Shown in pieces: positions 9,688 through 18,769 of a DNA stretch of 64,000 nucleotides (its first letter is position 1; each line of letters starts with the position of its first letter). The DNA lies in the NCBI GenBank assembly GCA_019752925.1, contig JAIELP010000006.1:62001-126000 (forward strand), written 5' to 3'. This DNA is from a bacterium (GTDB lineage: Bacteria > Bdellovibrionota > Bdellovibrionia > Bdellovibrionales > Bdellovibrionaceae). The notes below the pieces were generated by a model. That model had not been told where the DNA came from, ran no database searches, and saw nothing but the letters and a program-made list of their open reading frames with translations. The translations under genes and the position numbers were made by a program.

Positions 9688-10296
9688 TTAGTTGACCTCG
9701 CCCAAATCGATTATTTGTGTAGTTTCACTACAAGGAATTTTTTTGCTCAATAAGATATTTTCAGGACAGTGTAAATCAATTTTCATATATGTTGAATCCA
9801 CTTTTTTACCGGTAGCTAGTTCAAATTTGCGAGCATAAAATTCATCAAAGGCAAAAGCGTTTTTGCCTTTGAGCGGATGGTTTAAGCTAAACACATAAGG
9901 AAATATGTGTAAAAAACGCCAATCCAGATCCATCTCGTTTAACATCATCCCATAATTGTTAACTGGCCCGGGCTTAGCATAGGTATCGTAAACTAAAATA
10001 TCTTCTGCTCCGGATTTTACATATATTTTGTACTGACGATGCGGAACTTTAAACGAAAACAAAGTCCACTTGGAGTTTGCATTGAACAAATTAACATATT
10101 TAGCAAAGCCCCGAGCAATAGTATCATTATTTCTTAATATACGGCTCACACTTTCCCATGTCTGGCGATACCATAGTGGGGACATGGTGTTTTCATATAA
10201 ATTAAAAGTATATCGGTTGGGTAATCCGTCACATATAACAATAAAAAAATGCAAAAATACAAAAAGCAAAAGTACTTTTTTAAAAAACGGCCTCAA
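9688..10296 (-). CDS. Membrane-anchored partner of HTTM protein, unknown function
   Basis: The 202-residue protein has one N-terminal membrane segment (about residues 7-23) and a soluble domain presumably outside the cytoplasm. I recognise no catalytic motif. Two Cys near the C-terminus (DLHCPENI, IPCSETT) could form a disulfide. It overlaps the SDR gene by 4 bases upstream and abuts the HTTM gene downstream. The tight packing suggests an accessory subunit of the HTTM protein. Confidence 0.72.
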   Translation of the reverse strand: MRPFFKKVLLLFVFLHFFIVICDGLPNRYTFNLYENTMSPLWYRQTWESVSRILRNNDTIARGFAKYVNLFNANSKWTLFSFKVPHRQYKIYVKSGAEDILVYDTYAKPGPVNNYGMMLNEMDLDWRFLHIFPYVFSLNHPLKGKNAFAFDEFYARKFELATGKKVDSTYMKIDLHCPENILLSKKIPCSETTQIIDLGEVN

Positions 10297-11066
10297 AGCG
10301 TTCTGCCGCCGTCAATTACAAGCACTGTACCTGTAGCAAATCTTATAGAAGTAGCACAGGCCTCAATTGTTGAAGCCACATCATTTGCTTGAGTTATGCG
10401 TTTAAGAGGTGTAGCTGCGGCAATAGTTTCGTTAACATTTGCGCCCTTAATAGCACCTGAAGTTGGTGTTTCCATGTGGCCTGGTGCAATAGCTAAGATG
10501 CGGATTTCAGGAGCCAGTGCTTTGGCCAGAGTTTGAGTCAGCATATTGATGCCAGCTTTTGCGCAGGCATAAGCTGCATTACTGTTGCTCGCACGTAAAC
10601 TTGCCGTAGAAGATAAATTTATAATTAATCCGTTACCGCTTTCTTTTAAGAGCGGAGCAAAAGTTCGAATAACCGAAAAACTTCCACGTAAATTTGTTTT
10701 TAGTATATCATCAAAAATTTCGTCGGTAAGTTCGTGTAAATTTTCAGGCTTAACATTTTTAGTAATGCCAGCGGCGTTAATTAAAATGTCACATCGTCCG
10801 GCAACTTTTTTAATTTCGTTAAATGCAGTTGTTAAAGCCGAGCTTTCTGTAACCGAAGCCAGCAATGCAAAGTGTTGCAATTTTTCGTAATGTGGGAGCT
10901 TCTGCATTTTAGAATTAGCCTGATCAAGGTCTCTTCTCACTAAGGCTATAATTTTAACTCCGCGTTCAGCCAAACGTATTGCGCTCGCATACCCTACTTG
11001 TCCGGTGCCACCGGTAATAACAGCTACTTGTCCGCTTAAATCATCTAATTTTTGAAATGTACTCAT
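10293..11066 (-). CDS. Short-chain dehydrogenase/reductase (FabG-like)
   Basis: The 257-residue protein is a classical SDR. It has the cofactor glycine motif VITGGTGQVGYA (about residues 15-26), NAAG near 96, a catalytic Ser in NLSSTASL, and YACAK as the Tyr-x-x-x-Lys pair. The closing GTVLVIDGGRTL is typical of 3-oxoacyl reductase-like members. It lies between an acyl-CoA ligase gene (33 bases upstream) and a membrane pair, which favours an acyl or ketone substrate. The substrate is not evident. Confidence 0.9.
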   Translation of the reverse strand: MSTFQKLDDLSGQVAVITGGTGQVGYASAIRLAERGVKIIALVRRDLDQANSKMQKLPHYEKLQHFALLASVTESSALTTAFNEIKKVAGRCDILINAAGITKNVKPENLHELTDEIFDDILKTNLRGSFSVIRTFAPLLKESGNGLIINLSSTASLRASNSNAAYACAKAGINMLTQTLAKALAPEIRILAIAPGHMETPTSGAIKGANVNETIAAATPLKRITQANDVASTIEACATSIRFATGTVLVIDGGRTL

Positions 11067-11098
11067 AATAAAAGTGTAAATTGAATTAATAACTTTTA

Positions 11099-12595
11099 CT
11101 AGATTTTATTTAAAAGTTCCTGCGCCATAAACTTCAAAGCACGTCGGTCTATTTTAAAAGCCAATGTAAGTGGTATTTCTTGCAGTTGCCAAATTTTACG
11201 CGGCAAATGATAAGACGGAGAGTTTTGAAGAACAAAATTTTTTAATTTGGACTCATCGAAATTTATATTTTGTTTTAAAGTTACAAATGCATAAGGTTTC
11301 GAGCCTTTAACTTCATCATCTAGTGCAATGACTACAGCCGATTCAACATCGGGGTGCCTTTCCAGAACAGTTTCAATTTCAGCAGGGTAAATATTTTCGC
11401 CACCACTGATAAACATATCATCGGCGCGCCCGTTACAAAAATAAAAGCCATTTTCATCAACATAAAAAAGATCATTAGTATTATAAAAATTTTCGAGGCC
11501 GGGTGTTTTGACATGTAATATCCCATCTACAATGCGATATTCAATTCCCGTACGAGGATAGCCAACGCTCAATTCAGGAACGGGCTTATTTTCAGGATGC
11601 CAGTGTTGAAATAATCCGGCGCCTAGTTCTGTGGAGCCGTAGGCATTAAAAACTTTTTTAGCTCGTGGAAAATGTTGTTTTATTTTACTTAGCAAAGCTG
11701 GACTCAGTGGCGCTCCGCCTAGTCGGATATCAATAATACTCGACATATCTGTGTGCGACACCAGCTCTTCATTGGAAAGAAGCATGGCCAACATAGGCGG
11801 AACTGCTTTAAGCGACGTAGGTTTATATGTTTCAATGGCTTTTGCAAAAGTCGTGGCATTAAAATAAGGTAGCAACACCATTTGACCTTTTCCTGCTAAA
11901 ACTGTTTCGGCATTAGTAAGGCCGCCCATATGAAAAAGAGGCGCCGCTAATATTTGTCGAAATTCGCCGCTGCGGATCCATCGCGCAAGAGTGCTTTTTT
12001 CCGGAAGTCTGCTTTTTATTAACCAGATGTGTTGATGATGAGTCACTGTAACACGCTTTGGTTCTCCCGAAGTAGAGCCAGATGTGAAAATTAAAAAAGC
12101 CGGATCTTTTTTTGAGGGCTTAAATGCAGAAAACTTTCCTCTGTCGACCCAAGCTTTAAAGCCCTGTTCAAAACAAACGGAGTTAAACTCGCTAAAATTG
12201 TTTTTTCTCACAAGAGAGTCGCAGAAAAGAAAAGGGACATTATTTTTTTTTAACAATTTTTTAATGTGCTCAACAGGCAGTTTATGGTTGATGAGTACGG
12301 CAACCATTCCGGCACGCATAATTCCGAAATATGTAGCTATATAATCTGATGAGTTGTGGGCGATAATTGCAATAGGTGTTTGGGGCTCAAAATTCATGTT
12401 ACTTAAGGCCCTTGCAACCGCGTCAGACAGCTCATCCAGTTGTTGATAGCTAACTTCGCGTGGAGTCTCTCCGCTCAGGTCGATTATGGCTATTTTTTCC
12501 GGGCTTTCAGATTTGCTTATAACAGAGCCCGCATTTGAGGTGTTTCCTCTAAATAAATCCGTAACAAGACGTTTGTACCATAATAAGGCGCTCAT
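11099..12595 (-). CDS. AMP-dependent acyl-CoA synthetase/ligase
   Basis: The 498-residue protein is a full-length ANL-superfamily ligase. It has the phosphate-binding loop FTSGSTSGEPKRVTVTH near residue 170, FNAYGSTELGAG near 316, the hinge region with GRADDMFISGGENIYPAEIE near 390, and a C-terminal Lys in LTLAFKIDRRAL. It activates a carboxylic acid as acyl-AMP and probably transfers it to CoA or another thiol. It is the first gene of the ligase-SDR-partner-HTTM operon. The acid used is unknown. Confidence 0.9.
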   Translation of the reverse strand: MSALLWYKRLVTDLFRGNTSNAGSVISKSESPEKIAIIDLSGETPREVSYQQLDELSDAVARALSNMNFEPQTPIAIIAHNSSDYIATYFGIMRAGMVAVLINHKLPVEHIKKLLKKNNVPFLFCDSLVRKNNFSEFNSVCFEQGFKAWVDRGKFSAFKPSKKDPAFLIFTSGSTSGEPKRVTVTHHQHIWLIKSRLPEKSTLARWIRSGEFRQILAAPLFHMGGLTNAETVLAGKGQMVLLPYFNATTFAKAIETYKPTSLKAVPPMLAMLLSNEELVSHTDMSSIIDIRLGGAPLSPALLSKIKQHFPRAKKVFNAYGSTELGAGLFQHWHPENKPVPELSVGYPRTGIEYRIVDGILHVKTPGLENFYNTNDLFYVDENGFYFCNGRADDMFISGGENIYPAEIETVLERHPDVESAVVIALDDEVKGSKPYAFVTLKQNINFDESKLKNFVLQNSPSYHLPRKIWQLQEIPLTLAFKIDRRALKFMAQELLNKI

Positions 12596-12683
12596 AATAA
12601 TTAGATTTAATCATTATATGGGCTAGTATGTCCACTTGACTAATTTTTGATTAAAATAGACAATTAAGTGTCGGAAGGTGTTT

Positions 12684-13061
12684 ATGTTTAGAAGAAGCTT
12701 TTTCAAGAAAATGACTGCTGTTTTAGGTGTATCAATGGCTGCTCCGCTTGTGCTTGCTAATGAGCAAAAAAATGCAGTTAAAGGCAACAAAAACAATACT
12801 CTTTATGTTATTTCACGCCCTGAAGAAAAGGGTGGTTTGGCTGAACAGCAAATCAACATCGTTAGAAAATTAAATGATGATTTCCGAACTAGCGGGAAGT
12901 TGGTTAAAACCGTTCTTAAAAATATTTCTGATAAACAACCTGAAAAAGGTTATGTAAGCGTTTACACTTTCGATTCAAAACAATCAAAAGAACTATACGT
13001 TAAGCAAAAAGAAGAACTATTAGCAAACCATTCTGCGACAGCGCAAAAGGGATTGGCTTAG
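12684..13061 (+). CDS. Small Tat-exported protein of unknown function
   Basis: The preferred ATG at 12684 follows GGAAGG at a normal distance; a GTG two codons earlier is possible. The 125-residue product starts MFRRSFFKKMTAVLG, a twin-arginine-type signal, ending near LVLANEQ. The mature part is charged and Lys-rich with no known motif. It is 20 bases upstream of a BKACE enzyme and may share its transcript. Confidence 0.65.
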   Translation: MFRRSFFKKMTAVLGVSMAAPLVLANEQKNAVKGNKNNTLYVISRPEEKGGLAEQQINIVRKLNDDFRTSGKLVKTVLKNISDKQPEKGYVSVYTFDSKQSKELYVKQKEELLANHSATAQKGLA

Positions 13062-13081
13062 TTTCAGTGTTTTTCTAAAAA

Positions 13082-13963
13082 ATGAAGAATCACAAAACAG
13101 TAATTACCTGTGCTATTACCGGAGCTGCCACTAAGCCTGAGCAAACTCCCTATTTACCTATTACTCCCGAGCAAATTGCTGAATCCGCATTGGAAGCCGC
13201 TGAGGCCGGTGCGGCCATAGCTCACATTCATGTTCGTAATATTGAAAATGGTCGTCCTTCAATGAGTTTGGAACTTTACCGGGATACAGTAGACCGTATT
13301 AAAAGCAGAAATAAAGAACTTATAATAAATCTAACTACAGGTCCGGGGGCGCTCTATATACCAAGTGCAGATAATCTTGCTGTTGCAGCAGAGGGCACAA
13401 GGCTCTTAAGTGCTGCTGAGCGCGTAAAACATATTGAAGTAATTAAGCCGGATATTTGTACTATGGATCTTAATACAATGAATCTGCCCGGTGCCGGAAT
13501 AAGAATTAACCATATTCGTGTTTGCAGAGAAATGATTCAGAGGGTACAGGCTGTAGGCGTAAAGCCCGAGCTGGAACTTTTTGATTCCGGTGATTTAAGA
13601 ATTGCTCTTGAATTGTTGGAAGAAGGCGTAATTCAAAAACCTGCTCTATGGCAATTTGCAATGGGTATGAAGTATGGATGGGATGCAACACCGGCTACGG
13701 TCATGTATGCATATAATCAGTTGCCGCCGGGAGCGGTCTGGTCTGCATTTGGTATCAGCCGCACTCAAATGCCAATGGTTGCACAAACTTGGATTTATGG
13801 CGGTCATGTTCGTGTCGGCATGGAAGACAATATTTATATCGAAAAAGGTGTGCTCGCAAAAAGCAACGCAGAACTTGTTCGTAAAGCGGCAAATATTGTT
13901 AAAGATCTTGGCGGTCAAATAGCAAATGCCCAAGAGGCGCGAGAGTTATTTCATTTAAAATGA
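13082..13963 (+). CDS. Beta-keto acid cleavage enzyme (BKACE, formerly DUF849)
   Basis: The 293-residue protein matches the BKACE family, which condenses a beta-keto acid with acetyl-CoA to give acetoacetate and a new acyl-CoA (the lysine-fermentation enzyme Kce is the model). The zinc-binding HIHVR (His48, His50) and the C-terminal GGHVRVGMEDNIYI with the conserved Glu are present. LTTGPGA and AFGISRTQMPM are in the expected places. It overlaps the downstream membrane-protein gene by 4 bases. The substrate is unknown. Confidence 0.9.
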   Translation: MKNHKTVITCAITGAATKPEQTPYLPITPEQIAESALEAAEAGAAIAHIHVRNIENGRPSMSLELYRDTVDRIKSRNKELIINLTTGPGALYIPSADNLAVAAEGTRLLSAAERVKHIEVIKPDICTMDLNTMNLPGAGIRINHIRVCREMIQRVQAVGVKPELELFDSGDLRIALELLEEGVIQKPALWQFAMGMKYGWDATPATVMYAYNQLPPGAVWSAFGISRTQMPMVAQTWIYGGHVRVGMEDNIYIEKGVLAKSNAELVRKAANIVKDLGGQIANAQEARELFHLK

Positions 13964-15228
13964 TTAAGTTTAAAAATCTTCTTGATGGCGAACAAATACT
14001 AAGATGGTTTTTTTCTTTCTTTTATCTAACCACACTAATTGAATGGTACTTTGGCTCTTACAATGCTGGGTTTCTATCGTTTTTAAAAAATTTTTCCAGC
14101 GATTTAAATGGCGCAAGAGTTGGTATAGAGCCAGTGGATTTATGGCTCAAAATTGATTTGGCCCCAGATGGTTTTTTACGTACAATTTTGTTTGCGGCCG
14201 GCGCAATATTTTGTATCATTTTAGCTTCTAATCGTTTCAGATTACTAAGTTCTACAGGTTTGCTTTTGGTTATAAATTTGGTGGCCTACTCCATCGGCGG
14301 AAGAATTTATATTTTTGAAGTCATCTCTTATGCTTACATTGGCTATTGGGCCGGAAACATAGCAAGCTCACTTATTTGGAAAAACTTAAACGTTAAGCGA
14401 ACTTCATTTTTTACATCGATTAATGCTGTAGGAGTTATTTATACGTCTGCCGCAATTTCTAAAGTTTTTTATTCGGGATGGAGCTGGGTTTCTTACGAAC
14501 ACTTTAGTCGGCTTCTGCATAATGCCAGATTCCGTTATGAGTTGGGCCTCATGAGTTTTCGAATGCCTGACGAAGCTTTTAATTTTATTTTATCTCAAGA
14601 GTTTTTATGCATTTTGTCGCTGTGCTTGGTAATAGTTATTGAGTTTTATGGCATTTTTACCATTTTACTAAAAAAATATTACTACACATCTATTTGGTCG
14701 CTTTTAGTTTTACATTTTGGAATGTATTTTTTGGCGGGAGTTATTTGGAACCCGTTAATGCTCATGTTGGTGATCTGGGCAATCCCATGGGGATACATTA
14801 AAGAAGTAAATGATTTTTCATTAACACAAAAAGAAATTAAATTTGTTTTTTTATTTTCCTTAGCTCTGCTTGCGACATCTTGGATAATACCTAGCTCAGA
14901 ATCTTACAGAACAAAAGTGATTTGGCCTTTTAGTAGTTTTGGAGTTTATAGCAAGACTGATCAGCAGAACAATTATTTGTATTTCAGGAGCGGAAGCGAC
15001 GTTATTTTTCAGAATACGCTGCTCATACGAGAACTCAAAATGAGCAGCCAGCAGATGCACGTTTCAGCTCCGATTATAGGTGATTATTGTGAATTTTTAA
15101 AAAATCGCCTAAGCCCGGATAGTATGTTGCGCAGAAAACGTATCAATTTATGGAAGCGAAACTTTCCATTCGATGAACAACATAACAAAATCGTCGTTAC
15201 CGACGAATTTGTTAAAAATTGTTTATAG
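13960..15228 (+). CDS. Polytopic membrane protein, HTTM-like
   Basis: The 422-residue protein has about eight to nine hydrophobic segments in the first 300 residues and a C-terminal soluble tail (about 315-422). The internal region NAVGVIYTSAAISKVFYSGWSWV resembles the Tyr-x-x-(A/S)-G-x-x-K-x-x-x-x-x-W segment of HTTM proteins. It overlaps the BKACE gene by 4 bases, an ATG-A coupling, so it probably acts on the same pathway. The HTTM assignment is tentative. Confidence 0.65.
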   Translation: MIKFKNLLDGEQILRWFFSFFYLTTLIEWYFGSYNAGFLSFLKNFSSDLNGARVGIEPVDLWLKIDLAPDGFLRTILFAAGAIFCIILASNRFRLLSSTGLLLVINLVAYSIGGRIYIFEVISYAYIGYWAGNIASSLIWKNLNVKRTSFFTSINAVGVIYTSAAISKVFYSGWSWVSYEHFSRLLHNARFRYELGLMSFRMPDEAFNFILSQEFLCILSLCLVIVIEFYGIFTILLKKYYYTSIWSLLVLHFGMYFLAGVIWNPLMLMLVIWAIPWGYIKEVNDFSLTQKEIKFVFLFSLALLATSWIIPSSESYRTKVIWPFSSFGVYSKTDQQNNYLYFRSGSDVIFQNTLLIRELKMSSQQMHVSAPIIGDYCEFLKNRLSPDSMLRRKRINLWKRNFPFDEQHNKIVVTDEFVKNCL

Positions 15229-15230
15229 AC

Positions 15231-16442
15231 CTATTTTAATTTCAGCATTTGAGGAATAGTATTAGCGAGCGCATTTGCTATTAAAGTGTGACCATCACTA
15301 TTGATCTGAAACAGATCTAGCATCAGATAAGGACTTCTGAAGTATTCATTTTGTAATAACAAAGCCTGATTTTCTGGACTGACCTCGTTCCACCAGAAAT
15401 CTTCGGGCATTTTTTTATCTTTGTATTGATCGTGCACCTGTTCAAAAATGGCAGCCCCGTTAATATAAGACACTTTTCCGACAGGGTAGGATTTAAGTAA
15501 AGACTCATAAAAAGCCGACCGAATTCGAACGGGTTTTTGTCTGATAAGTACAACAGGAATATTGTTTTGAAGAGCCATGCCAATTGTTTTTTTAAGCACT
15601 ATGCGGAACTCACGCAAGCGCTCATCAATATGGCGGTTATTCAGCTTTAACCATGTTAAATAACCAACAGAAGTGTTGTTTATTACATAGCTATATAGTC
15701 TTGCTAAGGATATTCCGAAACTTTTTTCTAATAACAAAACGGTCGGAAAAATATTATCATCAGCAATGAGAACATCAACAAAACCGTAGTCAAAAATAAT
15801 TAAATCAGGCTTCAAAACCGGAAAGTCTTTACGGAATTGTGCCAACCCGATAATGCCTGTTCCAGCATGTCGGCCGGCATTTAATACTTCAAATTTCTTA
15901 GATTTAAATTTTTCATTTAACAGATGTTCCAATTTGTATGAGTAAGTGTCTGGTTCGTTTACTCCATGTCCAAAAGCCTGATAAGATCCATAGGCTATTA
16001 TTCGTATAGAGTTTTTGTTTTTCTTAACGTCTGTTTCTTTGCATGAACGAAATCCCAAATTGTTAAAGCAAGCGGTATATTTAGTTTGCTCTTTATATTT
16101 GCGGTCTTTTAAAAAGTCGTAGCTTGTTAAAGTTACGTCTTTTAAATTACGGGTGAGTTTCGCAATTTCAGTGAGTCGTTCAGAGCGGTCAGAGTCCTGA
16201 TTAGCAAAAACAGTTAGAGGCGGCTCAAGTGGATGATCTGTATTTACGTTATCGGTGGTTGTCAGCCGGGCCCACTGTACATTGATTCGTTTATGTATAA
16301 ACTGCATATATTGGTCAGAGGCAATTGCAACTGGATCGCGGCCTAATTGTGAAAAACGCAGGTATATTTCTGTCAGTACTAATACAACAAGAACAAAACT
16401 GATAGAAAATATAATTTTGAGTAGAGATTTTTTTAATTTCAT
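15231..16442 (-). CDS. Membrane-anchored SGNH/GDSL-like hydrolase-fold protein
   Basis: The 403-residue protein has an N-terminal membrane anchor (about residues 8-26). IIAYGSYQAFG near 150 corresponds to block I, with Tyr where GDS enzymes have Asp. NAGRHAGTG supplies the block II Gly, DYGFVDVL block III, and INSDGHTLIANAL gives the D-x-x-H catalytic pair. It is thus an SGNH-fold enzyme or acyltransferase facing the periplasm. It ends 3 bases from the converging HTTM-like gene. It differs in sequence from the 158-1300 protein. Confidence 0.7.
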   Translation of the reverse strand: MKLKKSLLKIIFSISFVLVVLVLTEIYLRFSQLGRDPVAIASDQYMQFIHKRINVQWARLTTTDNVNTDHPLEPPLTVFANQDSDRSERLTEIAKLTRNLKDVTLTSYDFLKDRKYKEQTKYTACFNNLGFRSCKETDVKKNKNSIRIIAYGSYQAFGHGVNEPDTYSYKLEHLLNEKFKSKKFEVLNAGRHAGTGIIGLAQFRKDFPVLKPDLIIFDYGFVDVLIADDNIFPTVLLLEKSFGISLARLYSYVINNTSVGYLTWLKLNNRHIDERLREFRIVLKKTIGMALQNNIPVVLIRQKPVRIRSAFYESLLKSYPVGKVSYINGAAIFEQVHDQYKDKKMPEDFWWNEVSPENQALLLQNEYFRSPYLMLDLFQINSDGHTLIANALANTIPQMLKLK

Positions 16443-16571
16443 ATAGCTATGCTAACTGTAAATTACGTAACAGTGCACTCGCGGCTTGCGCGCCGAGTCA
16501 GGTGTGCGCACTAGAAATTGAAGCTGGATATTTGTTTTAGCTCATTGAACATGTATATAATCATTCTGATC

Positions 16572-17327
16572 ATGGCGAGTGGCGAAGATGTTTTTAAAAA
16601 AATTTTACAAAGTAAGTGGGCTAAGCCTTATAATGGTGAAGTTCAATCTTATTTTCCTGCTTTGTGTCCGCTACGTTATGGTTTGTACTCATCCACGCTA
16701 GATAGATTTATTGTAGTTGATTATCTTGATTTATGGTCTATGCAGCAGGCCGCGCAGGTTCTTTCTTCAAAGTTCATCTCTGTTGTTTGTATTTTTTCGA
16801 TGGCTGAACCTCCATTTAATTTACAGGATTGTATGCTTTGGACTTTAACTAACAAAGCTGCAGTATTGCCGACCAAACAAACGCCCAGTTTGCATCGTAT
16901 TTTGGATACAAAAGAATTGATGTATGCCGGTATATCACCGGATTTTAGCGACAACCCTCATAAACTTATCGAAGAGCAGGAGTTCATAATTTTTGTTTTA
17001 AAGGCTGTTGTGGCCTTGCGGTTAACGGATATTTCTTTGGGTTTTAACAGCGAGGTTAAAAATGACAATCAAAGCTATTACTTATCACTTGCAGGTTTAA
17101 CGAAAGAAACACTCAGCATTTGGGCTCCTCCCGATAGAACTAGATGGGTAGGAGGTTTTGCATTTTGGATGAATGCCTTACTCTCACGCGCTAGATCCAT
17201 TGAAGAAGTACTCGCCGAGTTAGAAAATGTTATGAATGAAGATGATGAGGGTGGAACGTCAGAAAAAGTTATTTATAAAAAAATCTATGTTCAGAATTTC
17301 TATAAGTTTTTGGGTTGGGAGCCATAA
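16572..17327 (+). CDS. Unknown cytosolic protein coupled to a PP-loop ATPase
   Basis: No family is recognised. With ATG at 16572 the product is 251 residues (MASGEDVFKK); an ATG at 16551 or TTG at 16518 would extend it. None has a clear Shine-Dalgarno. The protein has no signal peptide and ends in an acidic stretch (about residues 225-235) before FYKFLGWEP. Its TAA overlaps the ATG of the next gene, so the two are translationally coupled. It may be a carrier or partner of the ATPase; that is inference. Confidence 0.65.
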   Translation: MASGEDVFKKILQSKWAKPYNGEVQSYFPALCPLRYGLYSSTLDRFIVVDYLDLWSMQQAAQVLSSKFISVVCIFSMAEPPFNLQDCMLWTLTNKAAVLPTKQTPSLHRILDTKELMYAGISPDFSDNPHKLIEEQEFIIFVLKAVVALRLTDISLGFNSEVKNDNQSYYLSLAGLTKETLSIWAPPDRTRWVGGFAFWMNALLSRARSIEEVLAELENVMNEDDEGGTSEKVIYKKIYVQNFYKFLGWEP

Positions 17328-18556
17328 TGGTTATAAACCCGGACCATAAGTTTTATTTTGTCAGCTTTATTAGTAGACAAAGATTAAGACGAATCGACAT
17401 AACCTCGCACTATAATGATTATGGCAAAGAAGCACAGTTTTATCTGGATGTGGCTGATTTTTTTGGGGTCAACAGAATCGTACCCCGAAGTGGTGAGTGG
17501 AATCTGCCCTGGAAAATCAACTTGATGCCAGGTTTAGAGATGCCTCTGTACGATGCTGGTTTTTCTAAAAATTTTGAACAAGTATCTGATGAAAGAGCTT
17601 TGGAAATTAAAAAATTAATTCAAGCCTCCAATGCTAAAATAACATTATATTACTCTGGCGGAATTGACAGTGTGGTGAGCTTGGTGGCGCTCCTAAGAAA
17701 TCTGACCGATGAAGAGCTGCAAAATATTACGATCGCATTAAGCTCCGAAAGCATTATTGAGTATCCTGAGTTTTTCCACAAATATATTCACAACAAGCTC
17801 AAAATAGTAGACTCTGCGCACGTAAAGTATTCTGATATTCAAAATGCCGGTGGTTACGCTATTACGGCCGATCAGGGCGATAGTATTTTTGGCACCGAAC
17901 TCGCCACCGAACTCTATTATAACTATAAAGATTTACTTGCAAATCTGTCAGGGCAGATGCGTTCCAAGCTTGAAAATTACGAAAGCAAAGTTAGTAGCCG
18001 TGAAGCGCATTATTCTGATTATGCTGACATTTTGATTAAATTTTTTGAATTACCGGGCTCTCCTGAGTTCGGAGCGAAATTTTATGAAAGAATGAAGCTT
18101 AATATTCAAACCTCAGGGGCATCAGTTTACACTTTGCATGATTTCTTCTGGTGGTGGATTTTCAATTTAAAATATTCTGAGTGTGCAGTCAGGGGAGCGC
18201 TTTACTATTCGGATGGCGAAGATTTAAAGAAATGTCTGCATGAAACAACCATTAACTGGTTCAATGGCCGAGATTATCAGTTGTGGAGTATGGCTAATAA
18301 CAATACTGGTCAAAAAATTCGTGGCACCACCGCAGCCAGTTATAAGTGGGCCGCTCGAGAATACATTTACTCATTTGATAAAAACCCATGGTACTTTCGT
18401 CACAAGCTTAAGGTTTCTTCGTTAAAAAATATATTTGAGCGAACCCAGGCAAAGACGACAAGAATATTCGGTATGGACCAGGATTACAAAGTAGTTACTT
18501 ATATGGATCCAGGTATTGAAGTGTTTATGCATAACCAATTGTCAAAATTTGGTTAA
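17327..18556 (+). CDS. PP-loop ATPase, asparagine-synthetase-C-like
   Basis: With the ATG at 17327 (TAATG overlap, preceded by GGGAG) the protein has 409 residues. LYYSGGIDSVVSLVAL near residue 111 is the pyrophosphate-binding loop of N-type ATP pyrophosphatases, and ITADQGDSIFG near 185 matches the asparagine-synthetase motif that binds ATP and substrate. There is no N-terminal glutaminase (no Cys2), so ammonia or an amine must come from elsewhere. Such domains adenylate a carboxyl to form an amide or ring. The substrate is unknown. Confidence 0.75.
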   Translation: MVINPDHKFYFVSFISRQRLRRIDITSHYNDYGKEAQFYLDVADFFGVNRIVPRSGEWNLPWKINLMPGLEMPLYDAGFSKNFEQVSDERALEIKKLIQASNAKITLYYSGGIDSVVSLVALLRNLTDEELQNITIALSSESIIEYPEFFHKYIHNKLKIVDSAHVKYSDIQNAGGYAITADQGDSIFGTELATELYYNYKDLLANLSGQMRSKLENYESKVSSREAHYSDYADILIKFFELPGSPEFGAKFYERMKLNIQTSGASVYTLHDFFWWWIFNLKYSECAVRGALYYSDGEDLKKCLHETTINWFNGRDYQLWSMANNNTGQKIRGTTAASYKWAAREYIYSFDKNPWYFRHKLKVSSLKNIFERTQAKTTRIFGMDQDYKVVTYMDPGIEVFMHNQLSKFG

Positions 18557-18570
18557 TTTGTGTTACTGAG

Positions 18571-18621
18571 TGTATCAATTTGATCAAGCGCGCGATCAAA
18601 GTCTAGTTTGTATCACTTTGA
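18571..18621 (+). promoter_or_regulatory. Operator-like inverted and direct repeats
   Basis: TTTGATC (18579-18585) and GATCAAA (18594-18600) form a perfect 7-bp inverted repeat around AAGCGCGC. It overlaps one of two near-identical direct repeats TGTATCA(A/C)TTTGA (18571-18583, 18609-18621). The block lies between the PP-loop gene and the cytosolic TRAP-binding-protein gene, about 150 bases before the latter. A dimeric regulator site is the simplest reading. Confidence 0.4.
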
Positions 18622-18651
18622 GAGCCGCCGCAGCTTCAAGTCTATCAGAAA

Positions 18652-18671
18652 CCCAGTTCTGGGCCTTTTTG
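18652..18671 (+). terminator. Possible terminator after PP-loop gene
   Basis: CCCAG-TT-CTGGG is followed by CCTTTTTG. The two-base loop is tight, and a wider TATCAG/CTGATA pair flanks it. Confidence 0.4.
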
Positions 18672-18769
18672 TAACTGATAAGCATTTAATCTAAAATCTA
18701 TTGAATTGGCTGTATATATTCGTTAGACTTTTAATAAAGAGTTCTAATGTCAAACATAGGAGTTATTAC

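Noticed and set aside
16443-16517. GC-rich hairpin before the 16.5-kb gene
   Set aside because: The ACTC/GAGT and GGC/GCC arms pair only with bulges; not convincing.
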